Source of the DNA: Phycisphaerales bacterium
Lineage (GTDB): Bacteria; Planctomycetota; Phycisphaerae; Phycisphaerales; UBA1924
Reading direction: 5' to 3'
Length of the DNA: 10,630 nucleotides
Assembly (NCBI GenBank): GCA_030680655.1
Contig: JAUXUZ010000527.1
Location: 1-10,630, forward strand
Positions 1-7,052 of the stretch are shown here, one piece after another (within the stretch, counting starts at the first letter, position 1; the number at the start of each line of letters is the position of its first letter). The position numbers were made by a program, and so were the translations under genes. The notes under the pieces were generated by a model. It did not search any database, was not told the DNA's origin, and worked only from the letters and a program-made list of their open reading frames with translations.

Positions 1-477
1 GAGCACCCGTTCCTCGTGCGCCGCGGCGACGAGTGGGGATTCGTGTCGGCGGAGTTCATCAAGAAGGGTGACTACCTGATCGGCGAGCGCCTGTCGGAGG
101 AGCTCGTGCAGTCGGTCGATCGCGTGGATGCGCCGACACGCACGGTGTCCATCTATGTGCCCGGCACCAACGTCTACTCGGCCGAGGGCGTGTGGACTCA
201 TAACGACCTGCCCGCCGAGGTAGTCACGAGCGGCGTGGCGGAGGCGACGGCGCAAACCAGCGGCAGCGGCTCTGCTTCAGCATCCGGTTCCGATTCCGGT
301 TCCGGTTCCGGCTCTGGGTCGGGGTCCGGATCGACATCCGGGTCTTCGAGCGGCTCCAGCAGCGGATCAGGGAGCAAGTCGAGCGGGTCGTCGTTCTCTT
401 CATCCGGCAGCGGATCAGGCAGCGCAAGCGGGTCTAGCTCGAGCGGATCGGGTGGAACGGGGACGTACTCGATCTGA
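1..477 (+). CDS. Hint-domain protein, C-terminal part, with Ser/Gly-rich tail (5' end outside window)
   Basis: The frame is open from base 1, so the true start lies upstream. The first ~68 visible residues look like the second half of a Hint (hedgehog/intein) domain. An HPF block opens the fragment (residues 2-4), a Trp and a KKGD turn follow, and the domain closes with a beta segment (VSIYVPG), VYSAEG and a terminal His-Asn pair at bases 199-204. In inteins this His-Asn pair carries out Asn cyclisation and C-terminal cleavage. The next residue is Asp, not Ser, Thr or Cys, so protein splicing is not expected, whereas cleavage remains possible. About 17 residues later the protein becomes an almost pure Ser/Gly tail of ~73 residues ending GTYSI. 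Hint domains of this sort often sit near the C-terminus of large secreted or RHS/polymorphic-toxin proteins, but no recognisable toxin domain follows here. Domain identity is from motif recognition only. The gene appears unrelated to the metal genes downstream. Confidence 0.75.
   Translation, partial: EHPFLVRRGDEWGFVSAEFIKKGDYLIGERLSEELVQSVDRVDAPTRTVSIYVPGTNVYSAEGVWTHNDLPAEVVTSGVAEATAQTSGSGSASASGSDSGSGSGSGSGSGSTSGSSSGSSSGSGSKSSGSSFSSSGSGSGSASGSSSSGSGGTGTYSI
256..474 (+). repeat. Low-complexity Ser/Gly-coding repeat tract
   Basis: The tract encodes alternating Ser and Gly. Near 283-330 the DNA is made of near-identical hexamers of the type GGTTCC, later drifting to GGGTCG and GGATCG. It encodes the C-terminal tail of the Hint-domain protein. 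The hexamers stay in frame, so a gain or loss of units would change tail length without shifting the frame. The tail is probably a flexible, disordered linker or surface segment; its role is unknown. Confidence 0.85.
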
Positions 478-590
478 CACTGGGGGCTTTGTCGATGGCG
501 TGGGAGTCGTAATTCGAACGCCGGTAGGTCGGCGATCAGGCCGAGCCGGGGCTGGTCGATCGCGTGGTCCCCGAGTACGACGACGTGGCG

Positions 591-619
591 CTCTAACCCT
601 GTTGAGAGTCGCCTATGAT
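591..619 (+). promoter_or_regulatory. Possible promoter: dyad plus -10-like TATGAT
   Basis: TATGAT at 614-619 resembles a sigma70 -10 box. It is preceded by an imperfect dyad at 591-608, with arms CTCTAAC and GTTGAGAG, one bulged G and a 3-base centre. A dyad just upstream of the -10 box is typical of MerR-family metal-responsive promoters, but I see no good -35 box at the right distance. It lies immediately before the first gene of the efflux series, with the ATG at 632, so the leader would be only a few bases long. This is a weak call. Confidence 0.25.
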
Positions 620-631
620 CGCTGGTACCAC

Positions 632-1072
632 ATGCGCCGACCACTCGTCCATTCTCTGATCGCCTGGCTGTGCCTGTTCGCCTTCGGGTTTGACATGGCC
701 GTGCATGCGATGCAACCCATCGTTTGTGACTCAGGCGGCGACGAGCGCGTTGAGTGGGTGTGCGACAAGGATGAACGCGGGTCGTGCCTTCGCTTGCTGG
801 CTACCGAGGACGTGAGCGACCATCGGGCGGAGCAGGGACTTCCGCCCTGTGAAGACCGACCGGTTGGTGACGACCACGATCAGGCACACCATCTGCTGGC
901 CCAAGTAAAGCAGAACGGTCATGCCGACCTTGTGCTTCCGCCGGTGATGATGGCCATCCTGCCATCCTTTCTTCTTGAGCCGCGCGTACCTTGTGAGCAC
1001 CCGACGGTTGATCAGCGGGTTCGGCCACCGGATTCGCTTGCGCGTATGCGCACCATCATCTTGAACGTGTAG
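632..1072 (+). CDS. Small secreted Cys/His-containing protein heading the metal efflux operon
   Basis: A protein of 146 residues from the ATG at 632. This start is chosen because it puts a signal-peptide-like segment first: MRRP, then a hydrophobic stretch to about residue 20, with a possible cleavage after VHA near residue 26. The longer open frame upstream has no coding character. The mature part has Cys at 32, 44, 52, 72 and 121 and a His/Asp cluster (DDHDQAHH, residues 80-87), a plausible metal-binding patch. The end, RPPDSLARMRTIILNV, resembles the ending of small proteins I have seen encoded in front of czc/cus-type efflux genes, in the position of CzcI. I do not recognise a named domain. 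Third codon positions are visibly less GC-rich than in the ATPase and czcA genes, so its history may differ. It is followed by a 136-base gap and then the outer-membrane factor gene. A periplasmic metal-sensing or metal-binding role is inferred from location and composition only. Confidence 0.6.
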   Translation: MRRPLVHSLIAWLCLFAFGFDMAVHAMQPIVCDSGGDERVEWVCDKDERGSCLRLLATEDVSDHRAEQGLPPCEDRPVGDDHDQAHHLLAQVKQNGHADLVLPPVMMAILPSFLLEPRVPCEHPTVDQRVRPPDSLARMRTIILNV

Positions 1073-1090
1073 ACGGGAAGGATGCTCGCC

Positions 1091-1116
1091 GGACCAACTT
1101 TGCAAAAGGTTGGCCC
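1091..1116 (+). other. Stem-loop with GCAA tetraloop between the first two efflux genes
   Basis: CCAAC (1094-1098) pairs with GTTGG (1109-1113). The inner pairs T-G, T-A and T-A close a GCAA loop at 1102-1105, which belongs to the stable GNRA class in RNA. GG at 1091-1092 can pair with CC at 1115-1116 beyond one A-C mismatch. It starts 18 bases after the upstream stop codon. No T-run follows, so it is not a standard intrinsic terminator. It could be an mRNA stability or processing element, or an operator dyad. Confidence 0.45.
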
Positions 1117-1208
1117 GATGGCACCACATTCGCGCCCGGGCTTTGGCTCAAGCGGCGCTCGATTCCCTTTTTCGTCTGCCTCTCCACAACAACTTGACGA
1201 GGAAACTC

Positions 1209-2627
1209 ATGGATTTCCACCTGCCCATTGGCGGGCGAGGCCGTGGCCCGATTGCAGGCTTGGCCACGCTCGTTCTCCTCCCGTTGACCGCTTGCCAGAC
1301 CACACGCCCCGACCCCGCCGCCGAGTCCTCGATCACTCAAGCAACGGCGATCGGTGAGCCTCTGACCTTTCTCGTGGAGGGCGGACCGACTGACGAGCCC
1401 GCCGCCGGCGAAATGCTGACCTTCATCGATGCCACCCGGCGTGCGGTGACGACTGATCCGGCACTTCAGTCGGCGCTCGCCCGCGTCCGCATCGCGATGG
1501 CCGATGCCGACCAATCCCGCTTGCTGCCCAACCCGGTGCTCAACTTTGTGCTCCGCTGGGGGCCGGGCAAGCCGCAGATCGAGGTCTCGCTAGCGCAAGA
1601 CCTCATCCAGGCGTTCCAGATCCCAAAGAAGTCGAGCGCGGCGGACAATCGCTTGCGGCAGGCAGCGGCGGACGCCGTCACCGTGGCCCTCGACGTGACC
1701 GCGGAGGTTCAGGAGCGGTACACGGCCGTGCAGGCTTCGGATCGTCTAATTCCCGTGCTCGAAGGGCGGCTGGAACTCTTGCGACGGCTCGCGGAGGTCG
1801 CCAGGAAGCGGCTTGAGGGCGGCGAGGGCATTCGGGGCGACGTGACGACGCTCGATGCCCAGCGTGTCGAACTCGAAGTCGAGATCGCCGACGCTCGGCT
1901 CCGCCAGCGTGAAGAGCGGCTGCGTCTTGCACGATTGGTTGGCGAACCATCGAGCGCCGCCGCGTGGACGCTGGATACGTGGGCTCCGCCCAGCGGAACT
2001 GCGTCGAATGAAGCGCACTGGATTGAGGCCGCGCTCACACACCGTCCGGAGGTGCAATCGATCGTGTGGCAACTTGCGGCGCTCGGCGACGACTACGCGC
2101 TGACCCGCTTGCTGCCGTGGGAAGGGCTTGGGGTCGGCATCGATGCCCAGCGTGACCCCGATTGGTTTGCGGGACCTTCCGTCTCGACCCCGATTCCGAT
2201 CTTTGACATGGGCCAGGCTCGCAAGGCCCGTGTCACGGCCGAGCAGATCGAGGCCCGTCACGCCCTGACGCTCTCCAAGCGCAAGGTCGTGGAGGAGGTC
2301 CGGATCGCACACCAGGGGCTCGCCGGGAACCTCGCCAACCTCAACCGCGTCCGGCAGGAACTGATCCCGCTCCAGCAGAAGCGGCGTGACCAGGCCGAGC
2401 AGGCATACCGGGCTGGCCAGACGGACGTGACCGCCCTGTTCCTCGCCGAGCAGGACCTTCGCGCGACGCAGGCCAAGGCTATCGACATCGAGCGGCAAAC
2501 GAGCGTGGCGATGGTCCGGCTCGGGCGTGCGGTGGGTGGGCCGGGTGTTGCCTCACAGCTCGCATCCCGTCCCTCTGAAGGAGTCGGCACTCTGCCCGAT
2601 CCAACGGCGAAGCCTCAGCAGCGTTGA
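1209..2627 (+). CDS. czcC: TolC-family outer-membrane efflux lipoprotein (CzcC-type)
   Basis: A 472-residue protein, close to the usual ~420-480 of CzcC-type outer-membrane factors. The ATG at 1209 is chosen because GAGGA at 1199-1203 sits 5 bases before it and because it starts a lipoprotein signal: MDFHLPIG, a hydrophobic core, and the lipobox LTAC with Cys at residue 29. Two OEP repeats follow. The first has the TDPALQSALARVRIA and SRLLPNPVLNF blocks, then a long coiled-coil helical stretch rich in Arg, Glu and Leu with GDVTTLDAQRVELE. The second has THRPEVQSI, STPIPIFDMGQARKA and a final helical stretch with QAYRAGQTDVTALFLAEQDL. These are hallmarks of outer-membrane factors that form the trimeric exit duct for RND pumps. 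The adaptor gene follows 52 bases later and the matching pump gene lies about 5.8 kb downstream. The symbol is assigned from family type and neighbours; substrate specificity does not reside in this subunit. Confidence 0.9.
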   Translation: MDFHLPIGGRGRGPIAGLATLVLLPLTACQTTRPDPAAESSITQATAIGEPLTFLVEGGPTDEPAAGEMLTFIDATRRAVTTDPALQSALARVRIAMADADQSRLLPNPVLNFVLRWGPGKPQIEVSLAQDLIQAFQIPKKSSAADNRLRQAAADAVTVALDVTAEVQERYTAVQASDRLIPVLEGRLELLRRLAEVARKRLEGGEGIRGDVTTLDAQRVELEVEIADARLRQREERLRLARLVGEPSSAAAWTLDTWAPPSGTASNEAHWIEAALTHRPEVQSIVWQLAALGDDYALTRLLPWEGLGVGIDAQRDPDWFAGPSVSTPIPIFDMGQARKARVTAEQIEARHALTLSKRKVVEEVRIAHQGLAGNLANLNRVRQELIPLQQKRRDQAEQAYRAGQTDVTALFLAEQDLRATQAKAIDIERQTSVAMVRLGRAVGGPGVASQLASRPSEGVGTLPDPTAKPQQR

Positions 2628-2679
2628 TTAAACCCAAGAAACAACTGCGGCTCCATGCCGCCGATACGGAGACCCTTCG

Positions 2680-4371
2680 ATGACGACCACCTCTGACTCC
2701 AGATTGCTTCTCATTTCACGGACATCCAGCCGCGTGCTTGTGCTCGCAGCCTTCGCCGTCTTCTGCCTCACGCTCACCGCGAATCACGCTGCCGCGCAGC
2801 ACGCTGGCGAGGCGAAGCCGCTCGCCGCGGCTTCCGAGGAAGCCGACAAATCTCCCTTCGAGTGGGGCGGCGTGTATGAACTGCCCGCGGGCGTGACCGA
2901 CCTCGTGATCCAACCTGGGCCGGACGCGAGCATCGACATCGCGCTTGTGCCCGTGGCGGACGGTTCTGACGCGGCGTTCGTGACGGCGGCCACCGAGGCC
3001 ACGCGAATCTTCGCCGGCGCGGCCAAGCCCGTGCAGCCCGACGACGAGTTTGCTCCCGGCTCGCAGTTCCACCAGCTCCGCGTCGAGGGAACGGGAGAGA
3101 TGCGGTTCAGGGTGCGGGCCGCCAAGGCGGGCCGCTACGCCCTCTTCACGCAGCACTTCGCCGACGAGTTCCAGACCATTTTCGTGGCGGGTGGCCAGAA
3201 GGTCTTCCCGCAGGCGATGCGGAACTTCGTGGATCGCTTTGGCCAGATCGTGATCCTGCCGACGGCGGTAAAGGCGTTCGGTGTCAAGATGGAGCAGGCG
3301 ACGGTGCACACGCTGGTGCCATCGTTCACCGCCCCGGCCCGCGTGGCGTACAACACCGAGCGGATGGCGCACATCGGCTCGGCGGTGGTCGGGCGCGTGA
3401 AGTCTCTTCCCGTTCGTCAGGGCGATGCGGTCAAGGAGGGCGACACGCTGCTGGTGGTGGACAGCCCCGAACTGGGCGAGGCCCAGAGCGAGTACGTGCA
3501 GAAGCGAACGATGGCAAAGGCCGCGGCCCCCATCGTCGATCTCGCCAAGAGCGCTGCGGAACGGGCCAAGAAACTCTACGACGAATCCGAGGGGATCTCA
3601 CTCACCGAGGTCCAGAAGCGGCTAGCCGAGCAGCAGACCGCCGAGTCGGCTCTGCTCAATGCGCGGGCCGCGATGTCGGGAGCGGCGAATCGGCTTCAAC
3701 TGCTGGGCATGACCGAGGCCGAGATCAAGACGTTGACGGAGACGGGCACGATCACGCCAAAGTACACCATTCGTGCGCCGATCGCCGGCCGGGTCATCCG
3801 CCGCGATGTCACGCTGGGTGAACTGGTCCGGCCCGACCGCGACTCGCTCCTCGTTGTCGCCGACACAAGCACGCTCTGGGTGCTCGTCGATGTACCGGAG
3901 ATACGGCTCAAGGACGTAACCGAGGGCGCGACCGCCCGCATCACGCTCGCGGCCTTCCCGGGTGAGACCTTCGAGGGGAAGGTGTCGTTCATTAGCGCCG
4001 ACCTCAACGAGGGAACCCGCACCGCCCAGATCCGCGTCGAAGTGGACAACGCCAAGGGACTCCTGCGCCCGGGCATGTTCGCCCAGGCGGAGATCATCGG
4101 CACTGACACCGGTACGGATGGCACGAAGAGCAAAGCGGTGCTCGCCGTTCCCGAATCCGCGATCCAGACGATCGAAGGCAAGCCCGTCGTGTTCGTGCCC
4201 TTCACCGAGAAGCCCGACACGTTCCTCAAGCGTCCCGTCACCTTGGGCGAAGCGGTCGGCGGGATGCTGCCGGTCATCTACGGCCTGCGCGAGGGCGAGA
4301 CCATCGTCGTCGCTGCCTCGTTCATCCTCAAGGCCCAACTCGGCAAGTCCGGGGCGAAGCACGAGCATTGA
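2680..4371 (+). CDS. czcB: RND efflux periplasmic adaptor (CzcB/HlyD type) with extra N-terminal domain
   Basis: A 563-residue protein, larger than typical CzcB-type adaptors (about 400-520). The ATG at 2680 follows GGAG at 2668-2671. A short hairpin at 2647-2661 (GCGGC/GCCGC) lies just upstream of that site. A signal peptide runs to about residue 39 (HAAA then Gln). Residues ~58-170 form a separate beta-rich segment starting FEWGGVYELPAG and containing YALFTQHFADEFQ. It carries several acidic and His residues and is not part of the usual adaptor fold. The adaptor proper follows: a lipoyl/barrel-sandwich half near 225-262 (GSAVVGRVKSLPVRQGDAV), an alpha-hairpin at ~265-345, the second barrel half from ~362 (YTIRAPIAGRVIRRDV), a beta-barrel domain at ~398-472 with the motifs VDVPEI and GTRTAQIRVEVDN, and a membrane-proximal domain to the end. 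The C-terminus is KHEH, a possible metal ligand. The protein would bridge CzcA and the outer-membrane factor. The ATPase gene starts 6 bases after its stop, so the two are probably co-translated. Confidence 0.9.
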   Translation: MTTTSDSRLLLISRTSSRVLVLAAFAVFCLTLTANHAAAQHAGEAKPLAAASEEADKSPFEWGGVYELPAGVTDLVIQPGPDASIDIALVPVADGSDAAFVTAATEATRIFAGAAKPVQPDDEFAPGSQFHQLRVEGTGEMRFRVRAAKAGRYALFTQHFADEFQTIFVAGGQKVFPQAMRNFVDRFGQIVILPTAVKAFGVKMEQATVHTLVPSFTAPARVAYNTERMAHIGSAVVGRVKSLPVRQGDAVKEGDTLLVVDSPELGEAQSEYVQKRTMAKAAAPIVDLAKSAAERAKKLYDESEGISLTEVQKRLAEQQTAESALLNARAAMSGAANRLQLLGMTEAEIKTLTETGTITPKYTIRAPIAGRVIRRDVTLGELVRPDRDSLLVVADTSTLWVLVDVPEIRLKDVTEGATARITLAAFPGETFEGKVSFISADLNEGTRTAQIRVEVDNAKGLLRPGMFAQAEIIGTDTGTDGTKSKAVLAVPESAIQTIEGKPVVFVPFTEKPDTFLKRPVTLGEAVGGMLPVIYGLREGETIVVAASFILKAQLGKSGAKHEH

Positions 4372-4377
4372 GAACCT

Positions 4378-6420
4378 ATGACCACGCCCACTCCAACCCA
4401 GCCCGCACCACCGCCCGGGACCGCCTCGCCCGCTGCCCCGCGCCACGACCACGCTGCCGGCTGCTGCCCACCCAAGAGGGAGGTAGCGCCGGACGCCTCG
4501 TGGTACGCCCGCAACCGCGAGATGGCGTGGGCACTCGCTTCGGGCACACTCCTGCTCGCCGCGTTTGTGGGTGAGCGGTGGCTTTCGCTGCCCACGGGCG
4601 TGGCCATCGGGCTCTACATCGCCGCGGGGGTCATGGGCGCGCTCGACCTGCTCGGGCACGGCTGGGAGAAGGTGCGCTCGGGCCGCATCCCGATGGATAT
4701 CGACCTTCTCATGCTGCTGGCGGGTGCGGGAGCGATGGCGTTGGGTGAGTGGGCCGAAGGGGCGTTCCTGCTCTTCCTCTTCGCGCTGGCCCACGCGCTG
4801 GAGGAGTACGCCACCGACCGCGCTCGACGCTCGATTGCGGCGCTGGCGGAGCTGGCCCCCACCACGGCGCTGATCCTCACGGGCGGCGTCGAGACCGAAA
4901 CCCCCATCGAACAGGTCAAGCCCGGCGATGTTGCCGTGGTCCGCCCCGCCGAACGCATCTCGGTCGATGGCACGGTCAAGTCGGGCCGCTCATCGGTCAA
5001 CCAAGCCCCGATCACCGGCGAGAGCGTGCCGGTGGAGAAAGAACCCGGCGCGACGGTGTACGCGGGGACCGTCAACGGTGAGGGGGCGCTGGAGATCACC
5101 GTCACCGCCGCGGCGGGGGACCGCACGCTCGACCGCGTCATCAAACTCGTCACGGAGGCCGAGAGCCAGAAGGCCCCGACGCAGCAGTTCGCCGACAAGT
5201 TCGCCCGCATCTTCGTGCCCATCGTGCTGGCGGCCGACATCGTGATGATCGTGGCCCTGCCCCTGCTGACGGACCTGACGTGGGGCCAGAGTTTCTACCG
5301 CGGCATCGGCCTCTTGGTGGCCGCATCGCCGTGCGCGCTCGCTTTGGGCACACCCGCCGCCGTGCTGGCGGGGATCGCCCGCGCCGCCCGCAAGGGCGTG
5401 CTCATTAAGGGTGGCGAGCACCTGGAGAATCTGGGCGCGGTCAAGGCGCTCGCGCTCGACAAGACCGGCACGCTCACGCAAGGCCGCCCGGAAGTCACCG
5501 ACCTTGCCCCCGCGCCCGGCATCGCCGAGGACGAGTTGCTCCGCATCGCAGCGGCGGTGGAAACCCGCTCTCAGCACCCGCTGGCGCAGGCCGTAGCGCG
5601 CAAGGCAAACGAGGGCAACCTGCAACTCCCCGAGGCGGGCGAACTGCAAAGCGTCACCGGACGCGGCGTCCGGTCGAGCGTGGACGGGCAGACCGTGGAG
5701 ATCGGCAGCACGCGGCTCTGGTCCGATGAGGGGCTGGCGGTCCCGGCGGAGATCATCGCCTCGGCCGAGCGTCTCTCCAGCACGGGGCGCAGCATCATGG
5801 CCGTGCGGCACGGCGAGCGCTGGCTGGGCGTGCTCGGGCTGGCCGACAAGCCGCGCGCCAACGTGCGGGCGACACTAGACGCGCTGCGTTCGCTGGGCAT
5901 CCAGCGGATCGTGATGCTCACCGGGGACAACAAGGGCATCGGCGCGGCCATCGGCAAGGAAGTCGGCGTCGATGAGGTCCGGGCCGACCTCATGCCCGAG
6001 GACAAGGTCACGGTCATCAAGGAACTCGTCGCCGCGCACGGCAAGGTCGCGATGGTGGGCGACGGCGTCAACGATGCCCCCGCGCTGGCCGCCGCGACGG
6101 TGGGGATCGCGATGGGCGGCGCGGGCACCGCCGCCGCGCTGGAGACTGCGGATGCGGCCCTCATGGGCGACGACCTGGCCCTGCTCCCCTTCGCCATCGG
6201 CCTGTCGCGCAAGGCCAAGGCCGTGATCCGCCAAAACCTGGTCGTGTCGCTGGGCGTGATCGCCTTCCTGCTCATCGCCATGACCACCGGCCTCTTCGGC
6301 ATCGGCCCCGCGGTGGTGCTGCACGAGGGGAGCACGCTGGTGGTGCTGGCCAACGCGCTGCGGCTGCTGGCGTACAACGGGCCGGGGCTCGCGGGCACAA
6401 GCAAGGAGGCCGCGCTGTGA
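4378..6420 (+). CDS. P1B-type metal-transporting ATPase, SPC/HEGST type (P1B-4-like)
   Basis: A 680-residue inner-membrane pump that exports metal cations from the cytosol using ATP. All catalytic motifs are present: ITGES (212-216) in the actuator domain, DKTGTLT (361-367) with the phosphorylated Asp361, QHP (399-401) in the nucleotide domain, TGDN (515-518) and GDGVND (561-566). About eight membrane segments are visible, near 48-66, 71-92, 106-123, 125-142, 277-298, 308-332, 618-638 and 641-664. The ion-site motif is SPC (317-319) rather than CPC, and HEGST occurs at 649-653. SPC plus HEG(G/S)T is the P1B-4 signature, a group tied to Co, Fe, Zn or Ni, not Cu(I). There is no N-terminal HMA ferredoxin-like domain; a short HDHAAGCC stretch (23-30) could bind metal instead. 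The start is 6 bases after the adaptor stop, with no strong ribosome site of its own. It probably feeds the CzcCBA exporter from the cytosolic side. The exact metal is inferred from motifs. Confidence 0.93.
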   Translation: MTTPTPTQPAPPPGTASPAAPRHDHAAGCCPPKREVAPDASWYARNREMAWALASGTLLLAAFVGERWLSLPTGVAIGLYIAAGVMGALDLLGHGWEKVRSGRIPMDIDLLMLLAGAGAMALGEWAEGAFLLFLFALAHALEEYATDRARRSIAALAELAPTTALILTGGVETETPIEQVKPGDVAVVRPAERISVDGTVKSGRSSVNQAPITGESVPVEKEPGATVYAGTVNGEGALEITVTAAAGDRTLDRVIKLVTEAESQKAPTQQFADKFARIFVPIVLAADIVMIVALPLLTDLTWGQSFYRGIGLLVAASPCALALGTPAAVLAGIARAARKGVLIKGGEHLENLGAVKALALDKTGTLTQGRPEVTDLAPAPGIAEDELLRIAAAVETRSQHPLAQAVARKANEGNLQLPEAGELQSVTGRGVRSSVDGQTVEIGSTRLWSDEGLAVPAEIIASAERLSSTGRSIMAVRHGERWLGVLGLADKPRANVRATLDALRSLGIQRIVMLTGDNKGIGAAIGKEVGVDEVRADLMPEDKVTVIKELVAAHGKVAMVGDGVNDAPALAAATVGIAMGGAGTAAALETADAALMGDDLALLPFAIGLSRKAKAVIRQNLVVSLGVIAFLLIAMTTGLFGIGPAVVLHEGSTLVVLANALRLLAYNGPGLAGTSKEAAL

Positions 6421-6461
6421 AACCGCGTGCGCACCGACAACGTCACGACCCTGTAAACGCC

Positions 6462-6530
6462 CGGAGCGAGGCGGATGCGTCACGGAACGGGGAACTACGC
6501 CGCGACCGTCGCGGTGACGGTCTCGCTCCG
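6462..6530 (+). repeat. Structured repeat element, copy 1 (upstream of DUF1232 gene)
   Basis: A nested fold is readable directly. CGGAGCGAG (6462-6470) is a perfect inverse of CTCGCTCCG (6522-6530), extended by a G-T and a C-G pair. After a 5-base bulge, CGTCAC (6478-6483) pairs with GTGACG (6514-6519). Abutting that strand is a hairpin, CGCGA/TCGCG with a CCG loop (6501-6513). Bases 6496-6512 are identical over 17 bases to 7063-7079 on the far side of the DUF1232 gene. The 219-base gap 6421-6639 holds no convincing gene besides this element. Confidence 0.55.
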
Positions 6531-6639
6531 CGAGGCGGCGATCGCGTCCCCGAGCGTCGAACGCCCAAAGATGACCGCGGCGATTCCTCCACGGTGCGTC
6601 CATCGCATCCTTCGAGCGCCGATACGAAAGAGAACACCG

Positions 6640-7050
6640 ATGTCGTGGATCCAAACCTTCAAGCAGCGGGCCAAGGAACTGGAGGGCCAGACCTTCGCGC
6701 TGTACCTGGCGTGCAGGCATCCCAGGACTCCGTGGTACGCCAAGGCCGTGGCCGCGTGCGTGGTGGCCTACGCCCTCAGCCCGATCGACCTGATCCCGGA
6801 CTTCATTCCGGTGCTGGGCTATCTCGACGACCTGATCCTCATCCCGCTGGGCATCGCGCTGGTGATCCGGCTCGTGCCCAAGCCGATCATGGAGGAGTGC
6901 CGCCGCGAGGCCCAGCGCCGGATGGACGAGCGCGGCCCGCGCGGGTGGGCGGGGGCGGCGGTCATCATTGTGATCTGGCTGGCGCTGGCGGCCTTGTGCG
7001 GCTGGCTGGCGTGGCGGTGGTTTCACTCACCGCGCTCAAGCGGTGTTTGA
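6640..7050 (+). CDS. Small DUF1232 (YkvA-like) membrane protein
   Basis: A 136-residue protein from the ATG at 6640. A purine-rich AAAGAGAA (6627-6634) precedes it, and this start removes an N-terminal extension with no coding character that lies over the structured repeat. Residues ~31-72 carry the DUF1232 core: PWYAKAV, then YALSPIDLIPDFIPVLGYLDD, then a hydrophobic helix. A second hydrophobic segment lies at ~104-127 (WAGAAVIIVIWLALAALCGW), so two membrane segments are likely. The molecular function of DUF1232 is not established. The gene follows the ATPase by 219 bases on the same strand and is flanked on both sides by the 17-base hairpin repeat, so it may be a separate insertion and not a true member of the efflux operon. 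Confidence 0.85.
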   Translation: MSWIQTFKQRAKELEGQTFALYLACRHPRTPWYAKAVAACVVAYALSPIDLIPDFIPVLGYLDDLILIPLGIALVIRLVPKPIMEECRREAQRRMDERGPRGWAGAAVIIVIWLALAALCGWLAWRWFHSPRSSGV

Positions 7051-7052
7051 AT

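Noticed and set aside
256..474. CRISPR-like or tandem-repeat array
   Set aside because: The repeats are 6-base units without spacers and encode an in-frame Ser/Gly tail.
452..631. Upstream extension of the small secreted protein gene
   Set aside because: The extension overlaps the Hint gene and reads as Arg/Gly-rich sequence with no family character, while the ATG at 632 begins a clear signal peptide.
198..644. Open frame on the minus strand, 148 residues
   Set aside because: Most of it is the complement of the Ser/Gly tract, giving a Pro/Asp/Glu low-complexity product; openness comes from the repeat composition. No ribosome site or recognisable domain.
1091..1116. Rho-independent terminator
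   Set aside because: The stem is plausible but no T-run follows, and the downstream gene is in the same strand and pathway.
3622..4794. Long minus-strand open frame of 390 codons
   Set aside because: It is antisense to the adaptor and ATPase genes, whose products are unmistakable; typical GC-rich shadow.
6475..6639. N-terminal extension of the DUF1232 protein
   Set aside because: It would overlie the structured repeat and has no similarity to the family; the ATG at 6640 is preceded by a purine-rich site and gives the expected DUF1232 length.
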